Positions 10,399-22,182 of a stretch of DNA of 64,000 nucleotides are shown in pieces. Below the pieces are notes generated by a model. The model had not been told where the DNA came from and ran no database searches. It saw only the letters and a list, made by a program, of their open reading frames with translations. The first letter of the stretch is position 1. Each line of letters opens with the position of its first letter. Origin of the DNA: Salvator merianae (Eukaryota > Chordata > Lepidosauria > Squamata > Teiidae); NCBI GenBank assembly GCA_003586115.2, contig QVOM02000074.1:2478362-2542361 (forward strand). Direction: 5' to 3'. Made by a program: the position numbers and the translations under genes.

Positions 10399-11345
10399 AA
10401 ATTCTGATTTATTTATGTTAGTTTTTAACCCTGACATTTTCCTGAACCTTTCTATTATTTCCATTATATACAATATCAATTCTTTTTGTTGTTTTGTCAC
10501 TATAATTGCATCATCAGCAAATAAGTTAATTTTTAGTTCTTCATTATTTATTTTATAGCTCTCTCATCTCCTCTCATTTCTTATTTCATTCGCTAATGAT
10601 TCTATTGCCAATGCAAATAATAGTGGAGATAGTGGACATCCTTGTTTAGTTCATTGAGTAATTTTAATATTTTTAGATTGTACATCATTTATACTTATAA
10701 TAGCTACTGTACTTTAATATTTTTTATTGTTCTACAAAAATTGTCTCCCAATTCAAATTCATTACATATCTTATTTAAATATTAATGATTAAGTTTGTCA
10801 AAAGCTTTATAAACATCTAATTTTAGAATTCCCAATTTATTTTGCTCTTTTTTTGCATGGTACATAACATTAATTATATTTCTAGTTGGGTCTCCTATAA
10901 ACCTATTATTTATAAAACCATATTGATCCTCTTTAATTATAGTCAGAAGTATATTTTCCAAAGTTTCACTATTATATTCATAAATATTTTATAATCCTGA
11001 TTGGATAAATTAATATGTCTATATGAATCTGGAAGCTTTGAATCCCTCTGTTGTTTCAATATAGTGATTAGTCTGGACTTCCTCCATGATTCAGAAATAG
11101 CTTGCTCCAAGAGAACCTTACTGTATAACTAAAAGTAAAGATTAAGTATATCTTTATATGTTTTATAAAAAATATCTTAAAAACCACCAGGCCCTGGGAG
11201 GTTATCAATTTTTAATTATTTATTGATGTTATGTATCTCTTCTGATGTTATGTAATTGTTTCACTGAATCCTCTGTTAGTCAGAAGCTTTTCTATCTATT
11301 ATCATGTTCATCTGTTCTGCTTGTTCACCCTTGTATAATATTTCA
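10399..11345 (-). mobile_element. L1 LINE ORF2, reverse transcriptase region
   Basis: Minus-strand frames give L1 RT motifs in order: NLPGPGGF-like near 11200, LGILKLDVYKAFDKLNH (motif A) near 10800, GCPLSPLLFALAIESLA near 10600, and LFADDAIIVTK (catalytic FADD) near 10510. The segment ends with MSGLKTNINKSE at 10407, whose continuation is at 3206, so it is the same L1 copy as 1424-3206. Upstream, the LINE 3' tail at 11346 cuts it off. Stops are numerous. Confidence 0.75.
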
Positions 11346-11730
11346 TAAAATTTTATTTATTTATTTATTTATTTGCAATTTTATTCCGCCCTATACTTGA
11401 AGGTCTCAGGGCGGGTTACAACAATTAAAACAAATCAAAACAAAAAAAAAATGTAAAAGGCATGCAATAAAGCAGTAGCTGAAAGTAGAGAGGGAAAGCT
11501 GTACCTTTAGCCAAAGACAAGGGTAAATAGGTGTGTCTTTATTGCTCTCCTAAAGATGTAAAGTGAAGAAGCTTGACGCACCGCAGGGGGAAGAGTGTCC
11601 TACAGTCCGGGGGCTACTATTGAAAAGGTCATATCCTGGGGCTCACCCCTTTAGCTATTGAAGGTGGTGGTACAACCAGGAGGACTTCATCTGTAGATCT
11701 TAAGACACAGGCAGGTTGATGTGGGAAAAG
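11346..11730 (-). mobile_element. CR1/L3-type LINE, 3' end
   Basis: On the minus strand it ends in CCGCCCTGAGACC, ATAGGGCGGAATAAAAT, then (AAATA)n. This matches the GGGCGGTATATAAAT plus AATA-tail 3' terminus common in squamate CR1/L3-like LINEs. Preceding antisense sequence covers the CTTTAGCCAAAGACAAGGGTAA region that also ends the copy at 59830-60720. Confidence 0.65.
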
Positions 11731-11996
11731 TCAGGAATTCACATATTTCTCTGCATAGTTTCAATTGTACTCTTACATAGATTATATTCTACTTTCTCTT
11801 ATTCTTGCTCAACATCTTTCTTCAGCTTGTATTCTTCCTAGCTATCTTTCTGATCATTCTCCCATTGCTCATCTATTAATTTACATTTTGCTCAACAACC
11901 AGCCAAGGTTTGGCGCTTTAATCCCTCACTAATTTTTACTGCACTAAAATATTATTTTGATCTAAATAAAACTATGAAAACTTTTGTGCTTACTAA

Positions 11997-12296
11997 TTGG
12001 GAGGTTATGAAGCCAGTCATAAAAGGGTTATGAAATGCAAAATATTATTGAAACAAAAAACAGAACTCATGGAAGATATATCTAATCTAGAGCAACAGCA
12101 TTCCTGGACTGGCCCCAGTGGAATTTATAGACAGCTAAAAGCTAAACACCAGGCTCTTGCTTTCTTGGAAGCAGATGGGGAGGCAAAAGCCAGACAACTT
12201 CTAAATAGTGAGTTTTATCTTAAATCTAACACTAGTCCAAAAGTTTTAATCTCCTTATTAAAAAGGAAACAACATAAAATCACATATATGAATTAA
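11997..12296 (+). pseudogene. L1/Tx1-like ORF2 linker fragment
   Basis: A 99-aa open frame contains ELMEDISNLEQQHS, GIYRQLKAKHQAL and ARQLLNSEFYLKSNTSPKVL. This resembles the helical linker between endonuclease and RT in L1/Tx1-clade ORF2. It is the longest open stretch of this decayed element, with stops on both sides. No independent function is suggested. Confidence 0.55.
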
Positions 12297-14346
12297 CAAG
12301 GATGGAATAACATTGTATCCTCCTGAGCATATCTTGAACATAATGTTTTCTTTTTACAATGATCTTTATTCCTCTTCTATCACTATATCATTACATTAAA
12401 ATTATCTTGACTCTACTTTACTTTCTTATCTAACAGATGACCAAAAAGATATCTGTAGCAAACCTATCACTAATGTCGAACTACAGGAAGCTGTAAAGAG
12501 ATTAAAACTTCATAAATCTCATATCAGGACATTTTAGTTCCTCATCTAGTTGAATTATTCAATCATGTAATAGAAGCACATTGTTTACCTGCCTCTTGGC
12601 AGACATCTTTGATTGTCACGTGTTTTAGAAAAACTCAGAGATGATGTGGCTTCTCAACATCCAGTTTCCCTTATAAAACCAAGATTTTAAGATATTGGCA
12701 AATATTCTAATGAAGAGGATTTACCTGTTTATCATGTCTTTGATAGGTCCTGAACAAAATGTCTTTATACCTAACTGCTCTATTTTTGATCCGTTTCATT
12801 TGGCTCTTAATACTATATCACATAATCAACAGCATCATAGACTCTTATTTTGCTTAATATTTACAAGGCTTTTGATACTTTTCTGTTCTCAGTAATTGAT
12901 AAAAAAATTGGATTTAGTGACGATTTCATTCATTTCATTAACACTGTTTATAATAATTCCTTACATTCTAACCATTTTTAGACTTGCCAGAGGAACTCCT
13001 TAAGGTTTCTCATTAGTAACTGAAGTTCTGGCTATTCAACTATGTAATAATGCAAACTTTCAGGGTTATTCACTTAGGTCTCAGAAGGTAAAGTTTAATC
13101 TATTTGCTGCTGACCTGCATATTCTCACTGATCAGCCAAAAGAAAACCTTGTAGCACTCATAGAAGAATTTGATCTCTTCTTTCTCCACTCTGCTTTGAG
13201 GGTTAATTATAATAATCTGCAATATTATTTCTTAATGTTCCTCCTAAACATCAACATGATTTAAGAAAGCAATTTAAGAAAGCAATTTGATTTCATAATA
13301 GCTTATAAAAAATACATTACTTAGGTGTTTCCTACCAAAAAAATTAAATAAGGCATTACATTGCAACTACTCTCCAATTTGGCAAGACATCTACAGACAA
13401 CTTGCAAGATGGAAAAACAAACACTTCTCATTGACTAGTTGTATTATGGTGATAAAAATGGAAATTCTTTCTCATCTTCACTATCTCATATTTTGCCAAT
13501 ATTCATTGCTATTCAAACACAAAACAGACAACAGAAGGTGTTAGCTAATTTTGTTGTTCAAAATAAAAGACGCTGACTGGTCAATTCTATTTTATAGACT
13601 CCATGACATCTTGGAGATTTTGTTTACCTTTAACATTATTTTCACTCATACCAGTTATCTCACTTGTTGAGTAAATCACCACCTAATTGAGTACAGTTTG
13701 AATTAATGAAGTCCCCTCTGCTTTTAAAACATTTAACTGGTAAATTAACTATATGTTTCAAAACTTCATAATCCATTTCTTATTAATTTTATTTTGGTCT
13801 GGAAGAAATGACAAAAGATATTAGCACCACTACCAACTTTCATTGCCTTACTCAGGAACTGTCAACATTGTTCTTCTAACATTATATCCTCCGGTTGGAA
13901 TGTACTACAGCAAGCTGGGTATAACACACTGCATGATGCCTTAATGCAACACTTAAATTCTAAGTCTCTATCTGAGCTTAAAACTTTAATGCAATATACA
14001 AAAATATTCAGCTGGCACCTGAAAGTTTACAAACTTTGTAAAACGGCTTTATACTTATGCTGCTAATCTTCTCTGCCTCATTCCTTTTGAATCCATTATT
14101 CAAAAACATCTTTCTACTCTAACTGGTATTTCTTCACTAACCTATGCTATTTGAGTTGACTAATTCTACAACACTTTCAGGTATGCATTTATTAGAGAAA
14201 CTGATATAGGTGAACTAATCTCTTATAATAACTGGCATAAGATTATCACTACTTTTAAAACTTTTAAACCCCATATGGCTAGAGAACCTTCTCAGATGGT
14301 ATTGTTTAGGTGGTATTACACTCCATTACTATTACACTGTGTAACT

Positions 14347-14488
14347 AAAGCTGTATCCAGACAGTGCTTACTTATTCTGCTATATTTGGATATTCCAAAA
14401 TAAAACATGGATGTTCCGCAATATCGTACTTTGTTCTGGAATATCCAAATATAGTGGAATAAGTGAAAGACATCTGGATGCAGTCTTT
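14347..14488. mobile_element. Fold-back MITE with GCTGYATCCAGACA ends
   Basis: The two halves are nearly complementary: AAAGCTGTATCCAGACA then TATATTTGGATATTCCA on the left, and the mirror TGGAATATCCAAATATA then CATCTGGATGCAGTCTTT on the right. The ends resemble those of 27495-27695. It sits inside the decayed LINE. I could not fix an unambiguous target duplication, so the superfamily is open. Confidence 0.7.
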
Positions 14489-15180
14489 ATCAAGGTCACT
14501 CTGTTGTTGGCATGGTTGTAGTGTTATAGGAACATATTTACATATGTGGTGGTCATGTCCTGTCATAGCAAAATTTTGGAATATCATTCAGTATGTCATA
14601 TGTAGCATTTTGATATTTTGTTAATATTCAGTTATCTCACAAAATTATACTTTTTCTGGAGCTGAAGGATTTACAGATATCTGACTAACATTGGGATCTA
14701 GTTAAAATCATGATTACTCTGACTATGTCTGAAATTGCTCATAATTGCACAATGGCACAAAACTTACTCAAGAATCTTAGATTAATCATTTATAGAGATA
14801 CATTTTCAGTGATATGGTTAATTTTCAGCAATTAAACATGTCAGCAGTCACCAACATTTGACTTTTCAGGTCAATGGTCACCTCTACTAATGCAGCAAAA
14901 AGAAGTCATTCCCTTCATCCAACTTTATGTCACTTATCTAAACTGTCGTTTGTTAAGACATTTTCCTCATCTGGCACTCCTTGCTGATGGTTGTCTATTT
15001 CCAACTGATTCTACAGAATGATATATATGTCCCTTGGTTTCATGTAATTGTTCTTTGTAAGTTATTGTCTTTCGCTATTTCAGGTTTGTTGCTATTTTTC
15101 TTGTCTTTTGTTTTCATGTTTTAAATACTGAACGTAATTTTGCTATACAATACAATAAAACAATAAATATTGTATCTGAT

Positions 15181-16257
15181 TCAAAACAAGATATCACGCG
15201 GGCCCCTTCTTTCCTCCTTCAGGTAGTCACAGAGTACCTCCATGAGCCTCCACGAGTTCTAGAGGCTGCAATTAAGCCTTGTCCTTGGGCTGTACTTAAC
15301 CCCTTAAATTAATGACTTGTACCCATGGCACAAAAATCACAGTGTCAAGACTGTACCATGTGCAGATATACAGTGAATGCATATCACACCACTCTGGAAG
15401 ACTCCAATATCAGAAATTTTAGAGTCAGTTAACAAGACTGCACCAGACTTGCACAGTAAGGATAAGGACAAAATAAACACAAATTAATTGCCGTTGACTT
15501 TACCAGTTTAATGATTTTGTTTGTGTGAGAAAGGAAGGGCATCAGCAACTCCCCAATATAAGATAAGAGATTACATGGGTAAACAGAAAAGAACTGAATG
15601 TCCATTTCATTGAAAGTGAGTTGCTACACATGGCACCTTAGTTTTTCTTTCCCAAATCAATGCAGTATACAGTGCATTGTATGGCATTGAGTGAATATGG
15701 GTTCTGCGAACTTTGGAATTCATTGGTTTGGACACAGCAGAACATGAATGGTCCTGATAATACAACCCTTCCCAAGTCTTCCATTCAGCTCATTAAACCA
15801 TTTCCCTGGAAACCCATGGCAAAGCAATCTCAGATGACCAAGGAAGCAAAGGGTGATATAAGAGCACACTTCATGTTCTGACAAACAATTTTCCTGTTAT
15901 ATGCTTCTCCCTCCTCCCCTAAACACTACTCCAGGGGTATACCTCTGCATTTGCAGAGGATTCTGCATTACCAGCTTGTAATGGCACCTGACATACTGGG
16001 GGACGGAGGAGGAAGTAGCTAGTTGCCTTGCAGCATGCATTCCTGGATCACAAACCTATAGTTTCCTTCCTGATTTTGCATCACCCTGGATTTGTACATA
16101 ATAACCTATAAGACCTTTGCCTCACATTCAAGTTTTGCATGTTATGCATACACATGTGACTCTCTGGCCAACTTTGAGTGTTTTCTACTCTGGAAAATAT
16201 AGGCATGGCTACTGACGTGCTGGCTTACTGGAGGCAGGAAGTGGTCACAGCCCTTCT
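15181..16257. other. No recognised gene; upstream of Myb-like relic
   Basis: Unassigned, moderately AT-rich sequence. The 73-aa ORF at 15660 has no recognisable domain. The stretch may be the left part of the Harbinger-like element whose Myb-type exon starts near 16258. Confidence 0.4.
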
Positions 16258-17862
16258 GTGGGCACTCCTATGCTCCCATGGCCCACAGCACAGGTGGATG
16301 AGATGCTATTGCATTCAGAACAAAATGTTATTCTATTCCAAATGTTATTCCACTCCAGAAAATTGAGAAACCAGGGGTTCAAGAGAACTGCCAAGCAGTG
16401 CAGGGCCAAATTTAAGGCCCTACACACAGCCTTTTACAGAGTAATGAAGGCAGCTGGCAGCTCTCCACCAAGGGAGAGAAGGGTGGATCACCTTAGGGCA
16501 CTGTGTGCCTTCTGGGAAATACCAGACCAACCCCATTGGCGACACAGATTCTCTGGCTCTTCAGGTACAATCACCCTTCCATTTTGATTTTACCTAATGC
16601 CTACTTATCTTGGCCCAGCAAACTTAAGATTCCATACGTTCTCAGCTCAGACCCCAGCACATGAATCACCAAAGGAGTAGGAGGAAACTGACAGTGTAGT
16701 GGTAAACAGAGGAACTAACCACCATAAAATTGGCAAGTGCTACCCTTGCATATGTGAAAAGGGGGGTGAGTAATCCAAGGGGTTTGTGCTTGAGGATATT
16801 TAAGTGCAAGGTACATGGACTAAACCGAAAGTACACCACATTATAACAGTACTGTGCCTCTTTTCCCATATATTTTTTTTGCCTGCAGAATTTGTTCAGC
16901 ATTGCCAGCAAGAGGAGGAGGAAGAGGAGCCCCAGGGAAGGATTGTCGCCTAAGGTAAGTGAGGAATGTTCAGAAAAGGAGGAAGTGAATGGGTAAAACT
17001 TTCTAGTCTTCCCCTGGGAAATTTATCATATTTAGTGTTCTGTTACTAGAACCTTGAACACCATCATGCACCAGATGCTGAATTCCTCTTTTGGCATCCT
17101 TTCTTTCCCTTTCCAGTTAGATTGTAATCTCTGCCAAGAATAGGAGGGTGATGATACTCTGCATTCCACTACCACTGATTGCACCTGGAATTAGCTTTCA
17201 GAATACCAAAGAAGGTCTCTGGCTTCAAAGCATATATTATTGGGCAAAGACAAGTGCTCGTCCGCCACAACTGTTACTCATGTTCTCCATTTTATCTCAC
17301 TCTATGGAAGCTTGTTGTGTCTTCTGCCTCCTTATCCACAACCTCCTCTGATCTCTTTATTTCTGAGATAGCAGAGGAGAGTGTGAAGGGAGAATCCAAC
17401 CTGAAGCCCAAGTCAAGAAGTGCCATATTACATCCTGGCCATGATGAATCTGGGCCAGTAGGAGGAGGGAGCCGTAGGGCCACCAGTCCCAAGGGGAGCA
17501 TGTTGGGCAAGGGGCAGCATCACTGGAGGCTATCAAGGGTAACCTGGAGTGTTTGGAGTGACTTGTGGAGGGGGAATGTGAGTGCATTTAAAATAGTAAT
17601 TCCCCTTCCTGGCCAGGATCCCAGTTTGTGTCGACTGCGCATGATGTCATCCTTAGTCTTGTTATGGATGCAACTGCATAATCATGTAACTATAGCAACA
17701 GTATGTGTGTGGAAACAAATGTGTGTCTGCTGAAACTGGAGCAATCCATTGTCTTCTGATACTTTTCTTCCAGACCTCTCCAACATCATTTTTAAGAGGG
17801 TGATGGAGCAAGCTGTCCTGGCTCTGGGGACAAGAATAGAGGCCATCAAGGAAAAACTTTAG
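16258..17862 (+). pseudogene. Harbinger-type Myb/SANT-like gene with exon-like structure
   Basis: The first exon-like block (16258-16564) reads LRNQGFKRTAKQCRAKFKAL then HTAFYRVMKA, the C-terminal helix region of the trihelix/Myb-SANT domain typical of the second protein of PIF/Harbinger transposons and of SCAN-associated vertebrate proteins. It ends at a CAG/GTACAA donor. A second block (16889-16954) follows a polypyrimidine-CAG acceptor, encodes an acidic Glu run and ends at GTAAGT. A third (17372-17538) encodes EESVKGESNLKPKSRSA. A last block (17774-17862) after TTTTCTTCCAG reads IIFKRVMEQAVLALGTRIEA and ends in TAG. Defects: the SANT N-terminal half is corrupted, block 2 ends in TAA, and the block 3 to 4 phase does not match. 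It is probably a dead gene whose DNA-binding protein would partner a Harbinger transposase. Confidence 0.5.
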
Positions 17863-18910
17863 GATTGCTCAGGACATCATTAGTCAATGTTATATTAATT
17901 TTTAAAATGTTTATAAATGTTCATAGATAAAAATAGATTTATAGTTATATTAATTAACTTGTGTGCCTTTTTTATAAACTTAAGATTTCCATAGGAAAGA
18001 TAAACCTTGTCAAACATTTTGCGTAAGTGGTATAATACTGTTCCCTTAATAGCTGGGAGTTCTTGCCCCATATCACAGGAATCAATTTTATCCTCTCATA
18101 TTACCTGCTATAAAAGGTAACATAGGTTCTTGCATCGGTTAAACAGCTTTATATATAAAAACAGTGGAAAGTTATGCTTAATGGAATATACTGAACACTA
18201 GACTCGCAACTCACAAATCCTATCCCAACAGTTTTAATGAATCAGCAGCAATAAGCAAAGAAAATCTGTGTATGTTTTATCTAAGTATATTGAACACTAA
18301 ACACCCACACCCTCATCTTTGTAGCTTAAGAACTTGCATTTTTAAGGAGTTTGAAGCACATTTACTGTATATATAACCTAATCAATTACTTTTTAGGCAG
18401 TATTGTTAGGATGAGTTTAACATCTAGCAAAAGTCAGTGATAGTTCATGCCTTGCAGCAGTGGAGAGATTAGGCAAAACATCAGCAGGAAACCTCATTTT
18501 TATACACTGGAATAGATTGAAATGTAATTTGGAAGCAAATGTGGAAGCAAAGGATCTAATCTATGATCCACCCTGTTGTCCATGCCCGGTAAGATCCAGT
18601 ATACAAGCCATCACCTGATAAACTAAAAATGTTAAGCTCACAAAAAGGAAAGGAGAAATATAATATATGGAAAACTATCTTGTGACACATGGCCTGAGCC
18701 ACCCTCCTGTCACAATAGAAAAAATATGTTTTGGGGTTCATGAAAGTTACGCCAGGAGTCTATGGTATAAAAGGACCTAGCTGTACCTATGGAAGATTGC
18801 ATGGCAATCACCGGAATGTGAAAGAGAGTGTCTCTCTTTCACCGTATGGGTTCTCTGGGGCTCCTCTCAGCCTGGCATTTTTAGTGGATCATCTTGTTGA
18901 GTATCACTTG
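17863..18910. other. No recognised gene or repeat
   Basis: AT-rich sequence between two exon-bearing relics of opposite orientation. No ORF with family features was seen. Confidence 0.4.
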
Positions 18911-19545
18911 TAGATCTGTTCTGACCAGCAGTAGGGTTTTGGGCAACATATGCCCTTGTTAGGGCACAAAGCTACTCATAACCCGCCTCAATTGTTTGAG
19001 ATTGCTCTTGCATATAGGCCTGGAGTCTGCCTGTTCCCTCCTCCTGGTCTCCTTTGCCTCCTTCTGGGAGCCCTCTTTGGAAAATGTAGAGATGAACATA
19101 GTTCATGATTGTACTGTGCAGCACAAACCACAATTGGAAGGAGGGAACTGGGCAGGAATAACTCAACACAATTGACAAGAACACTGAAAAGGTGCCATAC
19201 AGGCCCAGAACAATTAAGAAATATTTTTCCCCTATCTCTGTTGAAGTTGGAGATGTATGGGGAACCCTACTGTGTCCGGATGACTCCTGTTGACTTGCAG
19301 AGCTGTCAGCCGTGCAGACATGAGTGCATCCTTGTTCCTGCTGATCCCTGTTTTCTGTAGAAAATAGTGATATTTGAGATGCCAGGAAGTACATGACAGA
19401 GTGGTGCAATGGGTTACAAGAGAGTGGATAAGATGTCTTACCTGAGGGCACTGTGGCTGCTGAGTTGCTGGTGGAGTTGGATTGCTGTGTACCGCGGTGT
19501 TGTTCTGTAACATCTTCTGGCATTCCCCCATCTATGAATCAGGGA
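18911..19545 (-). pseudogene. Exon-like blocks, possibly a second Harbinger Myb-like gene
   Basis: On the minus strand, a block ending at about 19441 reads MPEDVTEQHRGTQQSNSTSN, rich in Ser, Thr and Gln, and is followed by a CAG/GTAAGA donor. A second block begins at about 19361 after TTTTCTACAG and reads DQQEQGCTHVC then ADSSASQQESSGHSRVPHTS. A third begins after TTATTCCTGCCCAG near 19143 and, in one frame, ends in a basic stretch with ETRRREQADSR and LKQLRRVMSS. The Ser-rich linker and basic C-terminal helix resemble Harbinger Myb-like proteins, but no SANT core is visible. It converges on the plus-strand relic at 16258-17862. The assignment is weak. Confidence 0.3.
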
Positions 19546-19592
19546 AACACCAAAAGATGGGAGACATTTACTGCCTCCAAGAAAAAGGACTT

Positions 19593-19600
19593 TTTACAGC
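19593..19600. repeat. Target-site duplication, left copy (TTTACAGC)
   Basis: Exact 8-bp match to 25747-25754 across a 6,146-bp element with TAGGGATGTGC ends. Confidence 0.85.
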
Positions 19601-20388
19601 TAGGGATGTGCCAAACAGCTTCATTTTTTTCACATTTTGTACAAATTGGTGTTTTTGCCAATTTTCATATGAATGCGAAGGACCCATATTTCGTATTTGA
19701 AGGATGAATGCAAACGTGAAAGAAACCGTTATATTTGATGATTTTTTGCAATTTTTCTGGGCCTGTATTCTTTACTGTGCTCAGCCTGTGACTGTAGTAG
19801 TTTTGCTTACCTAAAGTATTAGAATTTCCTATTCATTGCTGTCTTGTCATCAGCGATTGGTCATTGTGTTTGAGTGACTCCTTCACCAGCTTGTTGGTTG
19901 CCTTGTTTACTATTGTTTGTTCCTTGGTGCCAGGGAAACAGGTATTCTATTTGCTGTTTTGGAAATCTGGATAAAAGGAGAGGCCCGGGAGTCTGTTTCA
20001 TCTAATATTTTTGATTAGAGCACAAGGAATTTACTTCAGAACCATGAGTTGTGCACTTCATGTGGTAGGTGGTCTCTCTCTAGTTTTGATTGCTGTTGCT
20101 GGGTAGTGGGTTCTCCTATTTGCAAGAAGTTCTGCTTTTTGGTTCTTTCTCTCTATCACCTTGTCTTATTTGCTGTTGTTTTGCTTTAATTTGATTGGGA
20201 CAGGAGGGTTACTGCAGGGTCTTCTTTTCTCTTATACTTATTTTTCCATTTACATTATTGCTTTTGTTATATTTAAAAAGTATATTTTTCACTGATGTAT
20301 AAATTATTGTTCTTGTTTTATTTAAATAGAATATTATAGTATTATTCTCTGTTTAAATTTTGCAGTTCTTGTTGTTACATTTAAATAG

Positions 20389-20850
20389 TTGATTGTTCCC
20401 TGTTGTTTAAATTATTGTCCTCGTTGTTGTTTCAGTAGTATATTTCCCCTGTTGTTTCAATTGTTGCTCTGGATCTGGAGTTGCTGGTGGTCTGTGTTAC
20501 GTACTACTGAATGTGTGTTTGTGCACTTGTTGGGGGAAAGTCTATTTTGTAAAATCTCTGAGTGGGACTTTTCCATATTTGTTGGTGTGTGTGTTACTCC
20601 TTTCCATTTGGAATCTGGTCTGGTGTAGGCACTGGCAGGGCAGTGTACCTTTTTGTCTTTTCTGTTGTGGTGGTGCTGTTGTAGGGATTTGTCTGGACTG
20701 TCGTATATCTTGGGTTGGTGTAATTTTATTTCAGCTGTCTATTCTGTTCTCTGGTCTGGTGGGCACATGGTCACCTTTATATTCTCTTTTAGTGTTGGGT
20801 GTGTGGGACCTAGCTTTGGTGCTGCTGTGACTTTTGTTATATTAAATCTG
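20389..20850. repeat. T/G-rich, loosely periodic sequence
   Basis: Degenerate repeats of TTGTTGTTTAAATTATTGT, then T/G-rich sequence with Cys/Val/Leu-rich ORFs in all frames. I read these ORFs as compositional artefacts, not genes. Confidence 0.5.
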
Positions 20851-21537
20851 TGCAGAGAGTTGGCTAAGGTCATGTACAGACGCAGGAATAGCACAAGGAA
20901 AGGCGTGAGTGTGGGTTTAAAGTTTAAATCCCTTTAAATAGAATCTGAAATAGAGAGTTAGGATTGGGATCCATGTTTTAGGCTGGGTTTCAGGACAAGG
21001 CAGGAGGGAAGCTAGTGTCAGGCTGTCCAAAAAACACTTCCCTCCATCTCCTTTAGTTTTTTCCCACCCCACCAAATTGCCGCTTTTCCAAAACTAAATT
21101 CTTCTAGGAGGCTCCCCCAAAGTAAACTTGCTGCTATTTTGGGATAATTTGATTCACCCAGTTTTGTGTGTGTCCACATAGCAGTGCCATAACATTGTGC
21201 TAGTAACTCAACAAAATGTGTCACCCACCCATCCCTTTTAGGGTAGCCCAAGCCTTCAGAGCTCCTAGCCCCCCTCCCCTTGCCCCTGCTAGGGTTTAGG
21301 GACTTAGAGCTTCCTTACAATCATAAAAAGATGACTGGGAAGAGCAAAGGGGTCAGCAAAGGAAAGGCTAAACTGGTAAGCAGAAGGGAAAGGAGAGCTG
21401 CTGGATGTGGCAGATAGGTGTATGAGGGGCCTACTCCACAAATCCCTGCCACTAGGTGTACCCTTAGGGAAGCAGTGTGCAGGCTTGACTTTCCTGTTGG
21501 GGAAGCTGGGCCTGAGCCTGCTGCTGCTGCTGCTGGG

Positions 21538-22182
21538 TGTTATGTCCCAAGCAGGCTGACAAATGGAGGCCAAGGCAAACCTCTGCAACAGAGAAGTTCT
21601 TTTATAAACGTTCCGGTCAAAGCAGGAAGACAGCAGGTGTTGACAAGCAAACAAAGCTGAAGGAGCAAGAGAAGCCAAAGTCAAAGCACAGTCCAAGTCT
21701 AAACAGGGATGTAGACACTGATGCAAACCAAGTCCAAGGAGCAAGAGAAGCCAAAGTCAAAGCACAGGCCAAACAAACTAAGGGTCAAGGTTCTGGAAGC
21801 CAGGAGATCAGACAGAATATCAGGAAGCATGGATAGAAAGCAGTTGCTGGCCATGCCTAGGCCACAGTCCCAGTGTTCTATTTATACTGAAGGATCTTCT
21901 CCCAGGTGTGAGCTTGGGTGTGTCCTGCTTCTGCCTGATTGCTTGCACAAGCTCAGCTGAGCCCTGCGTTTGGCCCTTCGTCTTTCTACAGCTGTATGAG
22001 GTGGTGTTTCTGCAGGAGCCTCTATTGTTTCTAAAACATCTCCTGTCGATGTTTGTGCTTCATTATCTGGGATGGTGATAAGGTGTCTGGGCTCTATGCC
22101 ACCTGGAGCTGTTTGCTCAACATTTAAACAGCTTTCAGGCTGAACACAGTTTTCATCCTCGGAGTCCGAGGCACTCATAACA
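21538..22182 (-). mobile_element. Solo LTR (retroviral or Gypsy type)
   Basis: The 645-bp block begins TGTTATG and ends CATAACA, a 7-bp inverted terminal pair of LTR type. Flanking 5-mers CTGGG and ATGGG match at 4 of 5 positions and the left one abuts a (CTG)n run. The minus strand has a TATAAATA box near 21885, so I orient it minus. It interrupts the 5' part of the hAT transposase region. No internal retroelement genes are attached. The small ORF 21882-22178 lies inside the LTR and is not a gene. The family is not identified. Confidence 0.65.

Larger units (their letters stand above)
11731..15180 (+). mobile_element. Decayed L1/Tx1-like LINE ORF2
   Basis: Short readable islands follow LINE order on the plus strand. 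They are a WRFNPSL-like and YFDLNKT segment near 11900, the post-endonuclease helix (11997-12296), an RT palm near 12480-12620 (LVPHLVELFNHVIEAH, LPASWQT), KILANILMKRI near 12700, and FDTF and LARGTP segments near 12880-13000. The YxDD position survives only as NLFAADLH near 13110. An HMWWSCP motif lies near 14545 and an A/T-rich end at about 15160. Dozens of stops make this one of the oldest LINEs in the window. A fold-back MITE interrupts it at 14347-14488. Confidence 0.6.

Noticed and set aside
20389..20937. Three overlapping hydrophobic Cys/Val/Leu-rich ORFs resembling membrane proteins
   Set aside because: T/G-rich low-complexity sequence forces hydrophobic codons. There is no common start or conserved motif.
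21882..22178. 98-aa acidic ORF starting MSASDSEDENC
   Set aside because: It begins four bases inside an LTR boundary and lies within the LTR, so it is more likely chance coding than a gag start.
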